Below the pieces are notes generated by a model that saw only the letters and a list, made by a program, of their open reading frames with translations, was not told the origin of the DNA and did not search any database. The position numbers and the translations under genes are program-made. 64,000 nt of DNA from Bacteroides fragilis (GTDB lineage: Bacteria > Bacteroidota > Bacteroidia > Bacteroidales > Bacteroidaceae): the NCBI RefSeq assembly GCF_019583405.1, contig NZ_SZUU01000001.1, positions 124,001-188,000 on the forward strand, read 5' to 3'. The first letter of the stretch is position 1; each line of letters starts with the position of its first letter. Of this stretch, positions 48,381 through 56,413 are shown one piece after another.

Positions 48381-49529
48381 ATGGGTACATACATTTTTCT
48401 ACAACAATATTGGTGGCTGGTAGTCTCACTGCTCGGGGCTATACTCGTATTCTTGCTGTTTGTGCAGGGTGGCAACTCTCTGCTGTTTTGTTTGGGTAAA
48501 ACGGAGGAGCATCGCAAGATGATGGTAAATTCCACCGGACGTAAGTGGGAATTTACGTTTACCACACTGGTCACTTTCGGTGGCGCGTTTTTTGCTTCAT
48601 TTCCTCTGTTCTACAGTACCAGTTTCGGCGGCGCCTATTGGCTTTGGATGATCATTCTTTTCAGCTTCGTATTGCAGGCTGTCAGCTACGAATTTCAGAG
48701 CAAAGCGGGCAACCTGCTCGGGAAGAAGACTTACCGTACTTTTCTGGTGATCAACGGTGTGGTCGGCCCTCTGCTCTTGGGAGGTGCGGTAGCTACCTTC
48801 TTCACAGGGTCCGATTTTTATATCAATAAGGGCAATATGGTGAACGAGATTATGCCTGTCATCAGCCATTGGGGCAACGGCTGGCATGGGCTCGATGCGC
48901 TGACCAATATCTGGAATGTGATTCTGGGACTGGCCGTGTTTTTTCTGGCACGCATCCTGGGATCTCTCTATTTCATCAATAACATAGCCGATAAGGAACT
49001 CGTCGGCAAGTGCCGTCGTTCGTTGATTGCGAATACAGCTCTGTTTCTGGTGTTCTTCCTAACTTTTGTGATCCGCACTTTGCTGGCCGACGGATATGCT
49101 GTCAATCCGGAAACAAAGGAGATCTATATGGAACCTTATAAGTATTTCAATAACTTTATCGAAATGCCGGTAGTGCTGATTATATTCCTTGCAGGGGTTG
49201 TGCTGGTGCTGTTCGGCATTGGCAAAACAATGTTGAAGAAGACATTCGATAAAGGGATCTGGTTTGCCGGCATTGGTACGGTACTCACCGTCCTGGCACT
49301 GTTGCTTACTGCCGGATATAACAATACAGCTTATTATCCGTCTTACACGGATATACAAAGCTCTCTCACCCTTGCCAACAGTTGTTCCAGCCAGTTTACG
49401 CTGAAAACCATGGCTTACGTTTCTATCTTGGTTCCGTTTGTCATCGCCTACATCTTCTACGCCTGGCGCAGCATCGACAATCGTAAGATCGATGCAAAGG
49501 AAATGGACGAAGGCGGACATGCCTACTAA
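48381..49529 (+). CDS. cydB: Cytochrome bd ubiquinol oxidase subunit II
   Basis: 382-residue partner of CydA with about nine membrane spans (LQQYWWLVVSLLGAILVFLLFVQGGNSLLF at the start, DIQSSLTLANSCSSQFTLKTMAYVSILVPFVIAYIFYAWRSID near the end). The GGN motif after the first span, in place of the DG of proteobacterial CydB, is common in Bacteroidetes. It lies 25 bp after cydA and is the last gene of the operon. Confidence 0.95.
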   Translation: MGTYIFLQQYWWLVVSLLGAILVFLLFVQGGNSLLFCLGKTEEHRKMMVNSTGRKWEFTFTTLVTFGGAFFASFPLFYSTSFGGAYWLWMIILFSFVLQAVSYEFQSKAGNLLGKKTYRTFLVINGVVGPLLLGGAVATFFTGSDFYINKGNMVNEIMPVISHWGNGWHGLDALTNIWNVILGLAVFFLARILGSLYFINNIADKELVGKCRRSLIANTALFLVFFLTFVIRTLLADGYAVNPETKEIYMEPYKYFNNFIEMPVVLIIFLAGVVLVLFGIGKTMLKKTFDKGIWFAGIGTVLTVLALLLTAGYNNTAYYPSYTDIQSSLTLANSCSSQFTLKTMAYVSILVPFVIAYIFYAWRSIDNRKIDAKEMDEGGHAY

Positions 49530-49569
49530 GATTTTTATCAGATAGAAGTACAGGATATCGGAATTTTAT

Positions 49570-49577
49570 TACTTTTG
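49570..49577 (+). promoter_or_regulatory. -7 promoter element of the STM4011-4015-like operon
   Basis: TACTTTTG, exact TAnnTTTG, 75 bp before the start codon. The transcript would begin exactly at the hairpin of 49583-49628. Confidence 0.5.
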
Positions 49578-49582
49578 TAGCG

Positions 49583-49628
49583 ATGCTTATCTGCTCTTGA
49601 CAAACGAAGGCGGATAAGCATTGTTTTT
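49583..49628 (+). terminator. Hairpin with T-run between cydB and the next operon
   Basis: ATGCTTATCTGC pairs with GCGGATAAGCAT (one mismatch), then TGTTTTTA. It ends cydAB transcription, and because the new start point lies at its base it could also act as a 5' attenuator of the next operon. Confidence 0.7.
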
Positions 49629-49651
49629 ATCAGTAATTAAACAGACATACT

Positions 49652-50716
49652 ATGAAACGAGTATTTGTATTTCAAGACTTTAAGTCTCAGAAGTTCTGGA
49701 GCATCGATGTTCGGGGAACCGATGTTGTTGTGAACTATGGCAAGTTGGGAACAGACGGACAAACACAAGTAAAGAATTTCTCGTCGGTCGAAGAGGCCGA
49801 AAAGGCCGCTGCCAAATTAGTGGCGGAGAAGACGAAGAAAGGATATGTGGAAACCCGGGAAGAGGTTGCCAAGGAAATGAAGGTGGAAGCTAAAAAGTAT
49901 GCGCTGAGCTATGACGAGGCAGAAGAGGGCGTGAACTTGATGGATAGGATATTGAAGGATAAAAAGCTGCCGTCGCTCAGGCAGATCACGATCGGCTGTT
50001 GGGGGTACGACGGAGAGGACTGCTCGGCTATTGCCGACGGCATTGTGGCGAATAAGGAAAAGTTTGCCCATCTTGAGGGCCTGTTCTGGGGAGACATGGA
50101 TTCTGAAGAACAGGAGATCTCCTGGATTGAGCAGGTGGATTTAGGTCCGGTGTTGGACGTGATGCCCTTGCTGAACAATCTCAAGATTAAAGGCACCAAT
50201 AATCTGAGCATTGGCAAGAAACCTCGTCCCAACCTGAAGTCACTTGAGATTATCAGTGGTGGCCTGCCCGATTCGGTGGTGGAGGACATTCTGGGATCCG
50301 ACCTCTCTAACCTTGAAAAGCTGGTCCTTTATGTAGGAGTGGAAGACTACGGATTTGAGGGTGATCTGGCTGTATTCAAGCCTCTCTTCTCCAAAGACCG
50401 TTTTCCTAAACTGAAATGGCTGGGCATTGTCGATGCGGAAGAACAAGATGCTGTTGTGGAGATGTTCCTCGAATCGGATATTCTTCCCCAACTGGAGACG
50501 ATGGATATCTCTGCCGGAGTATTGACAGACAAGGGAGCACAACTGTTGCTGGATCATGTGGACAAGATCAGCCACTTGAAGTTTATCAATATGAAATACA
50601 ATTACCTGAGTGACGAGATGAAAAAGGAGTTGCAGAAGGCACTGCCGGTGAAGATCGACGTTTCCGACTCACAAGAGTATGATGATGATTACAGTTTCCC
50701 AATGATTACGGAGTAA
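49652..50716 (+). CDS. WGR-domain and leucine-rich-repeat protein (STM4015-like)
   Basis: 354 residues. Residues 1-75 are a WGR domain (FQDFKSQKFWSIDVRGTDVVVNYGKLGTDGQTQVKNF; here NYGKLGTDGQ replaces the WGR core). From about 105 leucine-rich repeats follow (LRQITIGCWGYDGEDCSAI, HLEGLFWGDM, VMPLLNNLKIKG, LKSLEIISGGLPDSVVEDILG, LEKLVLYVG, LKWLGIVDAEEQDAVV, LETMDISAGVLTDKG, LKFINMKYNYLSDE). STM4015-type proteins head a conserved set whose other four members follow at once. Probably a protein-protein or substrate-presenting part; unproven. Ends 4 bp before the ATP-grasp gene. Confidence 0.8.
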   Translation: MKRVFVFQDFKSQKFWSIDVRGTDVVVNYGKLGTDGQTQVKNFSSVEEAEKAAAKLVAEKTKKGYVETREEVAKEMKVEAKKYALSYDEAEEGVNLMDRILKDKKLPSLRQITIGCWGYDGEDCSAIADGIVANKEKFAHLEGLFWGDMDSEEQEISWIEQVDLGPVLDVMPLLNNLKIKGTNNLSIGKKPRPNLKSLEIISGGLPDSVVEDILGSDLSNLEKLVLYVGVEDYGFEGDLAVFKPLFSKDRFPKLKWLGIVDAEEQDAVVEMFLESDILPQLETMDISAGVLTDKGAQLLLDHVDKISHLKFINMKYNYLSDEMKKELQKALPVKIDVSDSQEYDDDYSFPMITE

Positions 50717-50720
50717 ATGA

Positions 50721-51731
50721 ATGAAGATATGTGTTGTCAGTAATTCGACTTCAAAACGTACGGACTACTTTATCAAAGCGGGTAGAAGCCTCGGGGCGGA
50801 TACCTGCTTTGTCACATACGATGAGTTGATGGCTACTCTTCCGGAGTATCGTGATACGGTTGTGAAGCTGGAACCTCCGGTGTTTCAGGAAACGGACTTC
50901 CGGAAATACAATTCGCTTTGCCGGGATTACAGGGAGATGTTGAGGCGCTTAGCCGCTGTGGATAGACCGGAGGGCGTGCATTTTCTGAACGAGCCGAGTG
51001 CAATTCTCTGTGCTTTGGATAAGGTCCGCACTCAGCAGAAACTGGCCGGGGCAGGCTTGAAAACAACCCCGTTGTTCTCGGCGGCACTACGCACTTTTGA
51101 TGAACTGGCCGAACTGCTTTACCGACAGAAGAGGGGAGGGTTTCTTAAACCTCGCTATGGCTCCGGAGCCGGAGGGGTAATGGCTGTCAGATACAATCAT
51201 CGCCGGGACGAATGGGTGGCTTATACGACCATGCGTTGGGCGGGAGATCATGCTTGTAATGAAAAACGTATCTGCCGGTTGACAAACCGGAAAGAGATTG
51301 CTGTGCTGGCAGAAGAAGTCATGCGATGCGGAGCTGTCCTTGAAGAGTGGATGGTAAAAGAAAAACTGGAAGGGGAGAATTATGACTTGCGTGTTGTCTG
51401 TAGGGAAGATGAAGTCGACTATGTCGTGATACGTTGTAGCAAAGGTGCCATAACCAATCTTCATCTGAACAACAAAGCAAGGCTGTTCGGAGAGCTTTCG
51501 CTTGCACCTTCCGTCCGTGAGGAGCTTTTTTGCCGGAGCATTGCCGCCACGCGGGCTCTGGGACTGCGGTATGCAGGCATAGATGTGCTGATTGCACGGA
51601 ACACGGATACACCTTATATTATAGAGGTGAACGGACAGGGAGATCATATCTATCAGGATATGTTTACGGAGAATAAGATATACACCAATCAGATAAGAAC
51701 GATAGAATCACTTTTCAATGGAAATAGATGA
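50721..51731 (+). CDS. ATP-grasp protein (STM4014-like)
   Basis: 336 residues of ATP-grasp type. An N-terminal pre-ATP-grasp region (MKICVVSNSTSKRTDYFIKAGRSLG) is followed by a central Lys region (GGFLKPRYGSGAGGVMAVR) with the glycine-rich loop, and a C-terminal acid cluster RYAGIDVLIARNTDTPYIIEVNGQGDH with the Mg-binding Asp, Glu and Asn. Such enzymes form amide or similar bonds through an acyl phosphate. Overlaps the next gene by 14 bp. Substrate unknown. Confidence 0.83.
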   Translation: MKICVVSNSTSKRTDYFIKAGRSLGADTCFVTYDELMATLPEYRDTVVKLEPPVFQETDFRKYNSLCRDYREMLRRLAAVDRPEGVHFLNEPSAILCALDKVRTQQKLAGAGLKTTPLFSAALRTFDELAELLYRQKRGGFLKPRYGSGAGGVMAVRYNHRRDEWVAYTTMRWAGDHACNEKRICRLTNRKEIAVLAEEVMRCGAVLEEWMVKEKLEGENYDLRVVCREDEVDYVVIRCSKGAITNLHLNNKARLFGELSLAPSVREELFCRSIAATRALGLRYAGIDVLIARNTDTPYIIEVNGQGDHIYQDMFTENKIYTNQIRTIESLFNGNR

Positions 51732-52569
51732 ACTGCCATCCGGTAAGCAAGACCGGAAACCGGATATAGATATGAATGGAATTGTGGGCACGCATGACAT
51801 ACTGATGCTCTGTTTCGACACCTTGCGCTATGACGTCAGTGTGGCCGAAGAGGCTTCCGGGGGAACTCCCGTACTGAATAGCTATGGCAGTGGCTGGGAG
51901 AAGAGGCATGCTCCCGGCAATTTTACCTATCCCTCGCATTTCGCCATTTTTGCCGGATTCTTGCCTTCACCTGCCGAACCCCATGTGTTGCGCAGCCGGA
52001 AGTGGCTTTTTTTCCCTTTTCAGGCCGGCACGGGGCGCATACCTCCGGAGGGCAGTTATGCTTTTAAAGAAGCTACATTCGTACAGAGCCTGTCCAATAT
52101 CGGTTATGAAACCATCTGTATCGGCGGAGTCAGCTTTTTCAGTAAACGGAATGACATCGGAAGGGTATTTCCCGGTTATTTCAATAAAAGTTACTGGCTG
52201 CCTGCTTTTGGCTGCACGGATAAGAACAGTGCCGCCAATCAGGTGGATTTTGCTGTCGGTAAACTGGAAAAGTATCCGGCGGACCGGAGAGTATTCATGT
52301 ATATCAATTTCTCGGCCATCCATTATCCCAACTGCCATTATGTAGAGGGTAAGAAGAAAGACGACAAAGAGTCGCATGCTGCGGCTTTACGATACGTTGA
52401 CAGTCAATTGCCCCGCTTGTTCGAGGCTTTCAGAAGACGTTCGGATACATTGGTCATTGCTTTGTCCGATCATGGCACCTGTTATGGTGAGGACGGTTAC
52501 GAGTATCACTGCATTTCCCACGAGAAGGTATATACGGTGCCTTATAAACATTTTATTCTCAGAAAATGA
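51718..52569 (+). CDS. Alkaline-phosphatase-superfamily hydrolase (STM4013-like)
   Basis: 283 residues without signal peptide, so cytoplasmic, unlike most sulfatases. ILMLCFDTLRYDVS has the first metal Asp, GNFTYPSHFAIFAG the probable Thr nucleophile, and LVIALSDHGTCYGEDG plus CISHEKV the second metal site. The fold is that of phosphatases, sulfatases and phosphopentomutases. It overlaps both neighbours (14 bp and 4 bp), so it is co-translated with them. Matches the STM4013/SEN3800 hydrolase position in the Salmonella set. Confidence 0.85.
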   Translation: MEIDELPSGKQDRKPDIDMNGIVGTHDILMLCFDTLRYDVSVAEEASGGTPVLNSYGSGWEKRHAPGNFTYPSHFAIFAGFLPSPAEPHVLRSRKWLFFPFQAGTGRIPPEGSYAFKEATFVQSLSNIGYETICIGGVSFFSKRNDIGRVFPGYFNKSYWLPAFGCTDKNSAANQVDFAVGKLEKYPADRRVFMYINFSAIHYPNCHYVEGKKKDDKESHAAALRYVDSQLPRLFEAFRRRSDTLVIALSDHGTCYGEDGYEYHCISHEKVYTVPYKHFILRK

Positions 52570-53846
52570 ACGATCAGCAGCAGATTTCACGATATATCAG
52601 CTATATGTACAGTTATCCGCATAAGACGGCTTACCGTACTTTTAATCCTCCGGTCTCTCTTGCCCCTTATTTTGAACGGTTGGCAGGGGGGCAGGCAAGT
52701 CTATATTTTCATATCCCTTTCTGTGCCCATAAGTGCGGTTATTGCAATCTGTTTTCACAGCAGAGCTGTGATGGAGGGCGTATCTCGGCATATCTCCGTA
52801 CGATGCGCCGTCAGGCAGAACAGTTGTCCGTGGCGGCACAAGATCTGAAATTTACTTCGTTTGCAGTTGGGGGAGGTACTCCGCTTATTCTGAACGAAAA
52901 GCAGTTGGATGAACTGTTTTGCATAGCCGAGCTGTTCGGCGTACGTCCTTCGGAGGTATTCACTTCCATCGAAACTTCACCGGAGTATGCCGACAAGAAA
53001 GTTTTGCGGCAATTGCGGACGAGGGGGGTGGAACGGTTGAGCATGGGTGTACAGAGTTTCAATGATGCGGAGTTGAAAAAACTGAAAAGGAGGCCTGTGC
53101 TTGCTACCGTGATCGATGCACTTCAAAATATTCGGGAAGCGGACTTCCCGCAGTTGAACCTCGACCTGATTTATGGCATTGAGGGACAGACGGTGGATAG
53201 CTTTATTCACTCGCTTACCACTGCGCTTACTTATCGCCCCGACGAATTATTTATTTATCCTCTTTATGTCCGGCCGGGTACACGTATCGATGTACGTTCA
53301 ACGGATGACATGTGCTATGCTATTTACAGGTCAGCTCGTGAACTGTTGGTGGAGCAGGGATTTGTGCAGACTTCCATGCGTCGCTTTGTTAAACGGAAAA
53401 CAGTGGAACTGGAGTTCTCCTGTGGCGATGAAACCATGCTGTCCTGTGGTTCCGGGGGACGGAGCTATCTGGGAAATTTACATTATGCCACTCCATACGC
53501 TGTGCGGCAGGAAGCCATAGCTGGAGAGATAGACCGTTATATCCGGACTACTGATTTTTTGACGGTAACCAATGGTTATTTGCTTTCCGCGGAAGAGGTA
53601 CAAATAAGGTTTATTATAAAGAACCTGATGTATTATCGGGGGCTGGACACGGTGGAGTATGAACAACGTTTTGGTAAGGAGCCGGACAGAACGCTCTTCC
53701 GGGAATTTACAGACCGGGGGTGGATTGAAGAGAAAAACCGGGTTCTGCTTCTTACGGAGGAAGGAATGGCTTACTCCGATTACATCGGCCAGTCTTTTGT
53801 TTCACCTGCCGTAAGGAGACTGATGTCCGAGTATATATATCCTTGA
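52566..53846 (+). CDS. HemN-like radical SAM enzyme (STM4012-like)
   Basis: 426-residue radical SAM protein. The cluster motif is C53-x3-C57-x2-C60 in HIPFCAHKCGYC, followed by FAVGGGTPLIL (the GGE-like motif), RLSMGVQSFND and LNLDLIYGIEGQT, all as in coproporphyrinogen dehydrogenase-like enzymes. A HemN-like C-terminal region follows (EVQIRFIIKNLMYYRGLD). True HemN needs a second SAM-binding arrangement; here the genomic set points to STM4012 instead, whose reaction is unknown. Starts on the stop of the preceding gene. Confidence 0.87.
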   Translation: MNDQQQISRYISYMYSYPHKTAYRTFNPPVSLAPYFERLAGGQASLYFHIPFCAHKCGYCNLFSQQSCDGGRISAYLRTMRRQAEQLSVAAQDLKFTSFAVGGGTPLILNEKQLDELFCIAELFGVRPSEVFTSIETSPEYADKKVLRQLRTRGVERLSMGVQSFNDAELKKLKRRPVLATVIDALQNIREADFPQLNLDLIYGIEGQTVDSFIHSLTTALTYRPDELFIYPLYVRPGTRIDVRSTDDMCYAIYRSARELLVEQGFVQTSMRRFVKRKTVELEFSCGDETMLSCGSGGRSYLGNLHYATPYAVRQEAIAGEIDRYIRTTDFLTVTNGYLLSAEEVQIRFIIKNLMYYRGLDTVEYEQRFGKEPDRTLFREFTDRGWIEEKNRVLLLTEEGMAYSDYIGQSFVSPAVRRLMSEYIYP

Positions 53847-53859
53847 TCAACTTTGCACA

Positions 53860-55371
53860 ATGGGGGCTTTGAGTACTATCCGGAATATCTATTATAGGGG
53901 CAGTCTGGAATATTGCAACTATACATGTTCGTATTGTCCGTTTGGCAGGAAATCCGCATCTGCCGATACGGATAGTGACCGGGAAGCGCTGCACCGTTTT
54001 ATTTCACGTATCAGTCAGTGGAAGCATGGGGCGTTGCGTATTCTGATTATTCCTTATGGAGAAGCGATGATACATCGGTATTACAGAGAAGGTATCATTC
54101 GTCTGGCTGCCATGCCCCATGTGGCCGGGGTTTCTTGTCAGACCAACCTGTCCTTTTCAGTTTCCCGTTTTCTGGATGAAGTTGAAGAGGCTCGGGCAGA
54201 TGTCACCAAAATCAAATTCTGGGCGAGCTACCATCCTGAGATGGCGGATGTCACAGAGTTTGCGTCTAAAATAGAAAAACTGCATGCGGCTGGTATTGAG
54301 GTCTGTGCGGGAGTGGTTGGTGATCCTTCGGCAAAGGAACAGATCCGGAGGTTGAGGCTGCTGCTGGATCCGTCGGTCTACTTGTTTGTGAACGCAATGC
54401 AAGGTTTACGAAAACCGCTTTCGGAGGAAGATGTCCGTTTTTTTAACGAGATGGATAATTTGTTCGATTATGATCGGCGGAACGCAAAGGCATGTTTGAA
54501 TAATTGTTCCGGAGGCAGAGAGAGTCTGTTTGTTGATCGGGAAGGGGGGATGTATGCCTGCCCGAGAAGTGGGGTGCGGACAGGGAATTTCTACGATGAT
54601 TCTACTTCTCTCCTTCAGCCTTCTTGTCTCCGTAAAGTATGCGATTGCTATATTGCTTTCAGCAATCTGCGGGATACGCCTCTGAGAAGAATGATGGGAG
54701 AAGGGGCATTGTGGCGTATACCAGAGAGGAAAAAGGTCAGGGCTGTATTCTTTGATATTGACGGTACATTGACAGATGCGCAGGGGAGGATTCCCGGGCG
54801 TACCGTTTCTGCACTAAAATATATGTCCGGCCGCTTACCTCTGTACCTGAGTACTGCCTTGCCGATGGCACACGCCAAGAAGCGGCTTGGTGATGTGTTC
54901 GACTTGTTTTCGGGAGGGGTTTTTGCCGATGGGGGCTTTCTGTGTTATGAAGATACCGTTGAATGTGTTCCGGTTGAACATCCTGTGACTCTTGATTTCC
55001 CCGGTTGCCGGATCACTCGTTATACTTGGAAAGGAGAAATCTTTAAGTGTGCCGTGCTTGCGCCTACTGTCCGGGAAGCTACTCGGTTGTCGGCCGGATT
55101 GGAGGGGGAGGTATATCAACTGTATCAGGAAGGCCGGTTGCTGACAGTGGTGGACAGCAGGGCGGGAAAGAAGAATGGACTGATGACTCTATGTTCGAGA
55201 TTGGGAATCTCTTTGCGGGAGATTCTGGTGGTAGGTAATACGATGCACGATTGGCCGATGATGTCTGTTGCCGGTTATTCTTGTGCAGTGATGGATGCGG
55301 AAGAAGAGTTGAAGAAACTATCGGGATATATTCTGAATCCCGATAGTATTCCTGTCTTTTTTGATATCTGA
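53860..55371 (+). CDS. Radical SAM (STM4011-like) fused to a HAD-type phosphatase
   Basis: 503 residues in two modules. Residues 1 to about 280 are a radical SAM domain with C19-x3-C23-x2-C26 (YCNYTCSYC) and extra Cys clusters near 212-216, 234 and 256-263 (ACLNNC, YACPRSG, CLRKVCDC) able to hold auxiliary Fe-S clusters. From about 292 a Cof-type HAD domain has DIDGTLTD (299-306, nucleophile Asp299) and GNTMHDWPMM near the end. The fusion ties dephosphorylation to the radical chemistry. 13 bp after the STM4012-like gene; last of the operon. Confidence 0.85.
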   Translation: MGALSTIRNIYYRGSLEYCNYTCSYCPFGRKSASADTDSDREALHRFISRISQWKHGALRILIIPYGEAMIHRYYREGIIRLAAMPHVAGVSCQTNLSFSVSRFLDEVEEARADVTKIKFWASYHPEMADVTEFASKIEKLHAAGIEVCAGVVGDPSAKEQIRRLRLLLDPSVYLFVNAMQGLRKPLSEEDVRFFNEMDNLFDYDRRNAKACLNNCSGGRESLFVDREGGMYACPRSGVRTGNFYDDSTSLLQPSCLRKVCDCYIAFSNLRDTPLRRMMGEGALWRIPERKKVRAVFFDIDGTLTDAQGRIPGRTVSALKYMSGRLPLYLSTALPMAHAKKRLGDVFDLFSGGVFADGGFLCYEDTVECVPVEHPVTLDFPGCRITRYTWKGEIFKCAVLAPTVREATRLSAGLEGEVYQLYQEGRLLTVVDSRAGKKNGLMTLCSRLGISLREILVVGNTMHDWPMMSVAGYSCAVMDAEEELKKLSGYILNPDSIPVFFDI

Positions 55372-55373
55372 TT

Positions 55374-56330
55374 TTATTTGGCTACGTTGTTTATGGGTTT
55401 TCCACCGATGTATGCTTTCAGGTTGTCAACCAGAATGGTCATCAGACGTTCACGGGCGGCGGAAGTAGCCCAGGCTATATGCGGGGTGATATAGCAATTT
55501 CTGGCAGTCAGCAATGGGTTGTCCGCACGTGGAGGCTCGGTGGAGAGTACATCCAATCCGGCGGCATAAATCTTATAATTATTCAGGGCGTCTGCCAGGT
55601 CTTGTTCATTGATCAAAGGGCCGCGACTGGTGTTGATTAAGATGGCGTTTGGTTTCATCAGTTCAAGGCGACGGGCATTAACCAGATCACGGGTTGATTC
55701 CGTTAACGGACAATGCAGACTGACGATGTCGCATTCACGGAAAATCTGGTCGAGTTCCGCTTTTCTGATTTCGGGAGGCAACTGAAGCCGTGACTTGGAG
55801 GTATAGGCCCACACTTTCATTCCGAACCCGATTGCGATACGGGCTGTATTATATCCGGTCTGTCCCAGTCCGATAAGACCGATTTTCTTTCCTAACAGCT
55901 CTATAAGCGGGGTATCCCAGTAACAAAAATCCTGATTCCGGGTCCACTGCCCTCCACGCACTTCGTCTGCATAGTGTTGCACTCGCTGAGTGATATTCAG
56001 GATATGGGCAAAAACCATCTGTCCGACGGATGGAGTGCTGTAAGCCGGGATGTTGGTAACCACAATACCGCGTTCTTTGGCTGCCGCAATATCAATAATG
56101 TTATATCCGGTGGCTATTACGCCGATATACTTCAGGTTAGGCAAAGAGGCCATGTGCTCTGCGGTGATCACGGCTTTGTTGGTAAGGATGGCCTCGGCAT
56201 CCTTCGCATGTGTAAGCACCTCTTCGGGGGCTGTGCGATCATAGATTTCACACTCACCTAAAGTTCTCAATTCATCCCAGTTCAGATCTCCGGGGTTGGC
56301 GGCATAGCCGTCTAAAACTACTATCTTCAT
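55374..56330 (-). CDS. D-2-hydroxyacid dehydrogenase (glycerate dehydrogenase-like)
   Basis: 318-residue NAD-dependent enzyme of the D-isomer family. IGLIGLGQTGYNTARIAIGFG is the Rossmann motif, INTSRGPLI holds the catalytic Arg, GLDVLSTEPP the Glu region and CYITPHIAWAT the catalytic His. GVIATGYNIIDIAAAKERGI is the family's first substrate loop. Likely reduces hydroxypyruvate or a similar 2-keto acid. Tail-to-tail with the radical SAM operon, the two stops being only 2 bp apart. Confidence 0.92.
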   Translation of the reverse strand: MKIVVLDGYAANPGDLNWDELRTLGECEIYDRTAPEEVLTHAKDAEAILTNKAVITAEHMASLPNLKYIGVIATGYNIIDIAAAKERGIVVTNIPAYSTPSVGQMVFAHILNITQRVQHYADEVRGGQWTRNQDFCYWDTPLIELLGKKIGLIGLGQTGYNTARIAIGFGMKVWAYTSKSRLQLPPEIRKAELDQIFRECDIVSLHCPLTESTRDLVNARRLELMKPNAILINTSRGPLINEQDLADALNNYKIYAAGLDVLSTEPPRADNPLLTARNCYITPHIAWATSAARERLMTILVDNLKAYIGGKPINNVAK

Positions 56331-56413
56331 AAATTATTAGGTGTTAAGTATTAAGTTTGTGTACTTGAATACTGAATTAATAACTCTTTATCTAATAAAA
56401 CAATTACAGATGT

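Noticed and set aside
52566..53846. Coproporphyrinogen dehydrogenase HemN/HemW
   Set aside because: The fold is HemN-like, but the five-gene context is the STM4011-4015 set and no haem genes are near.
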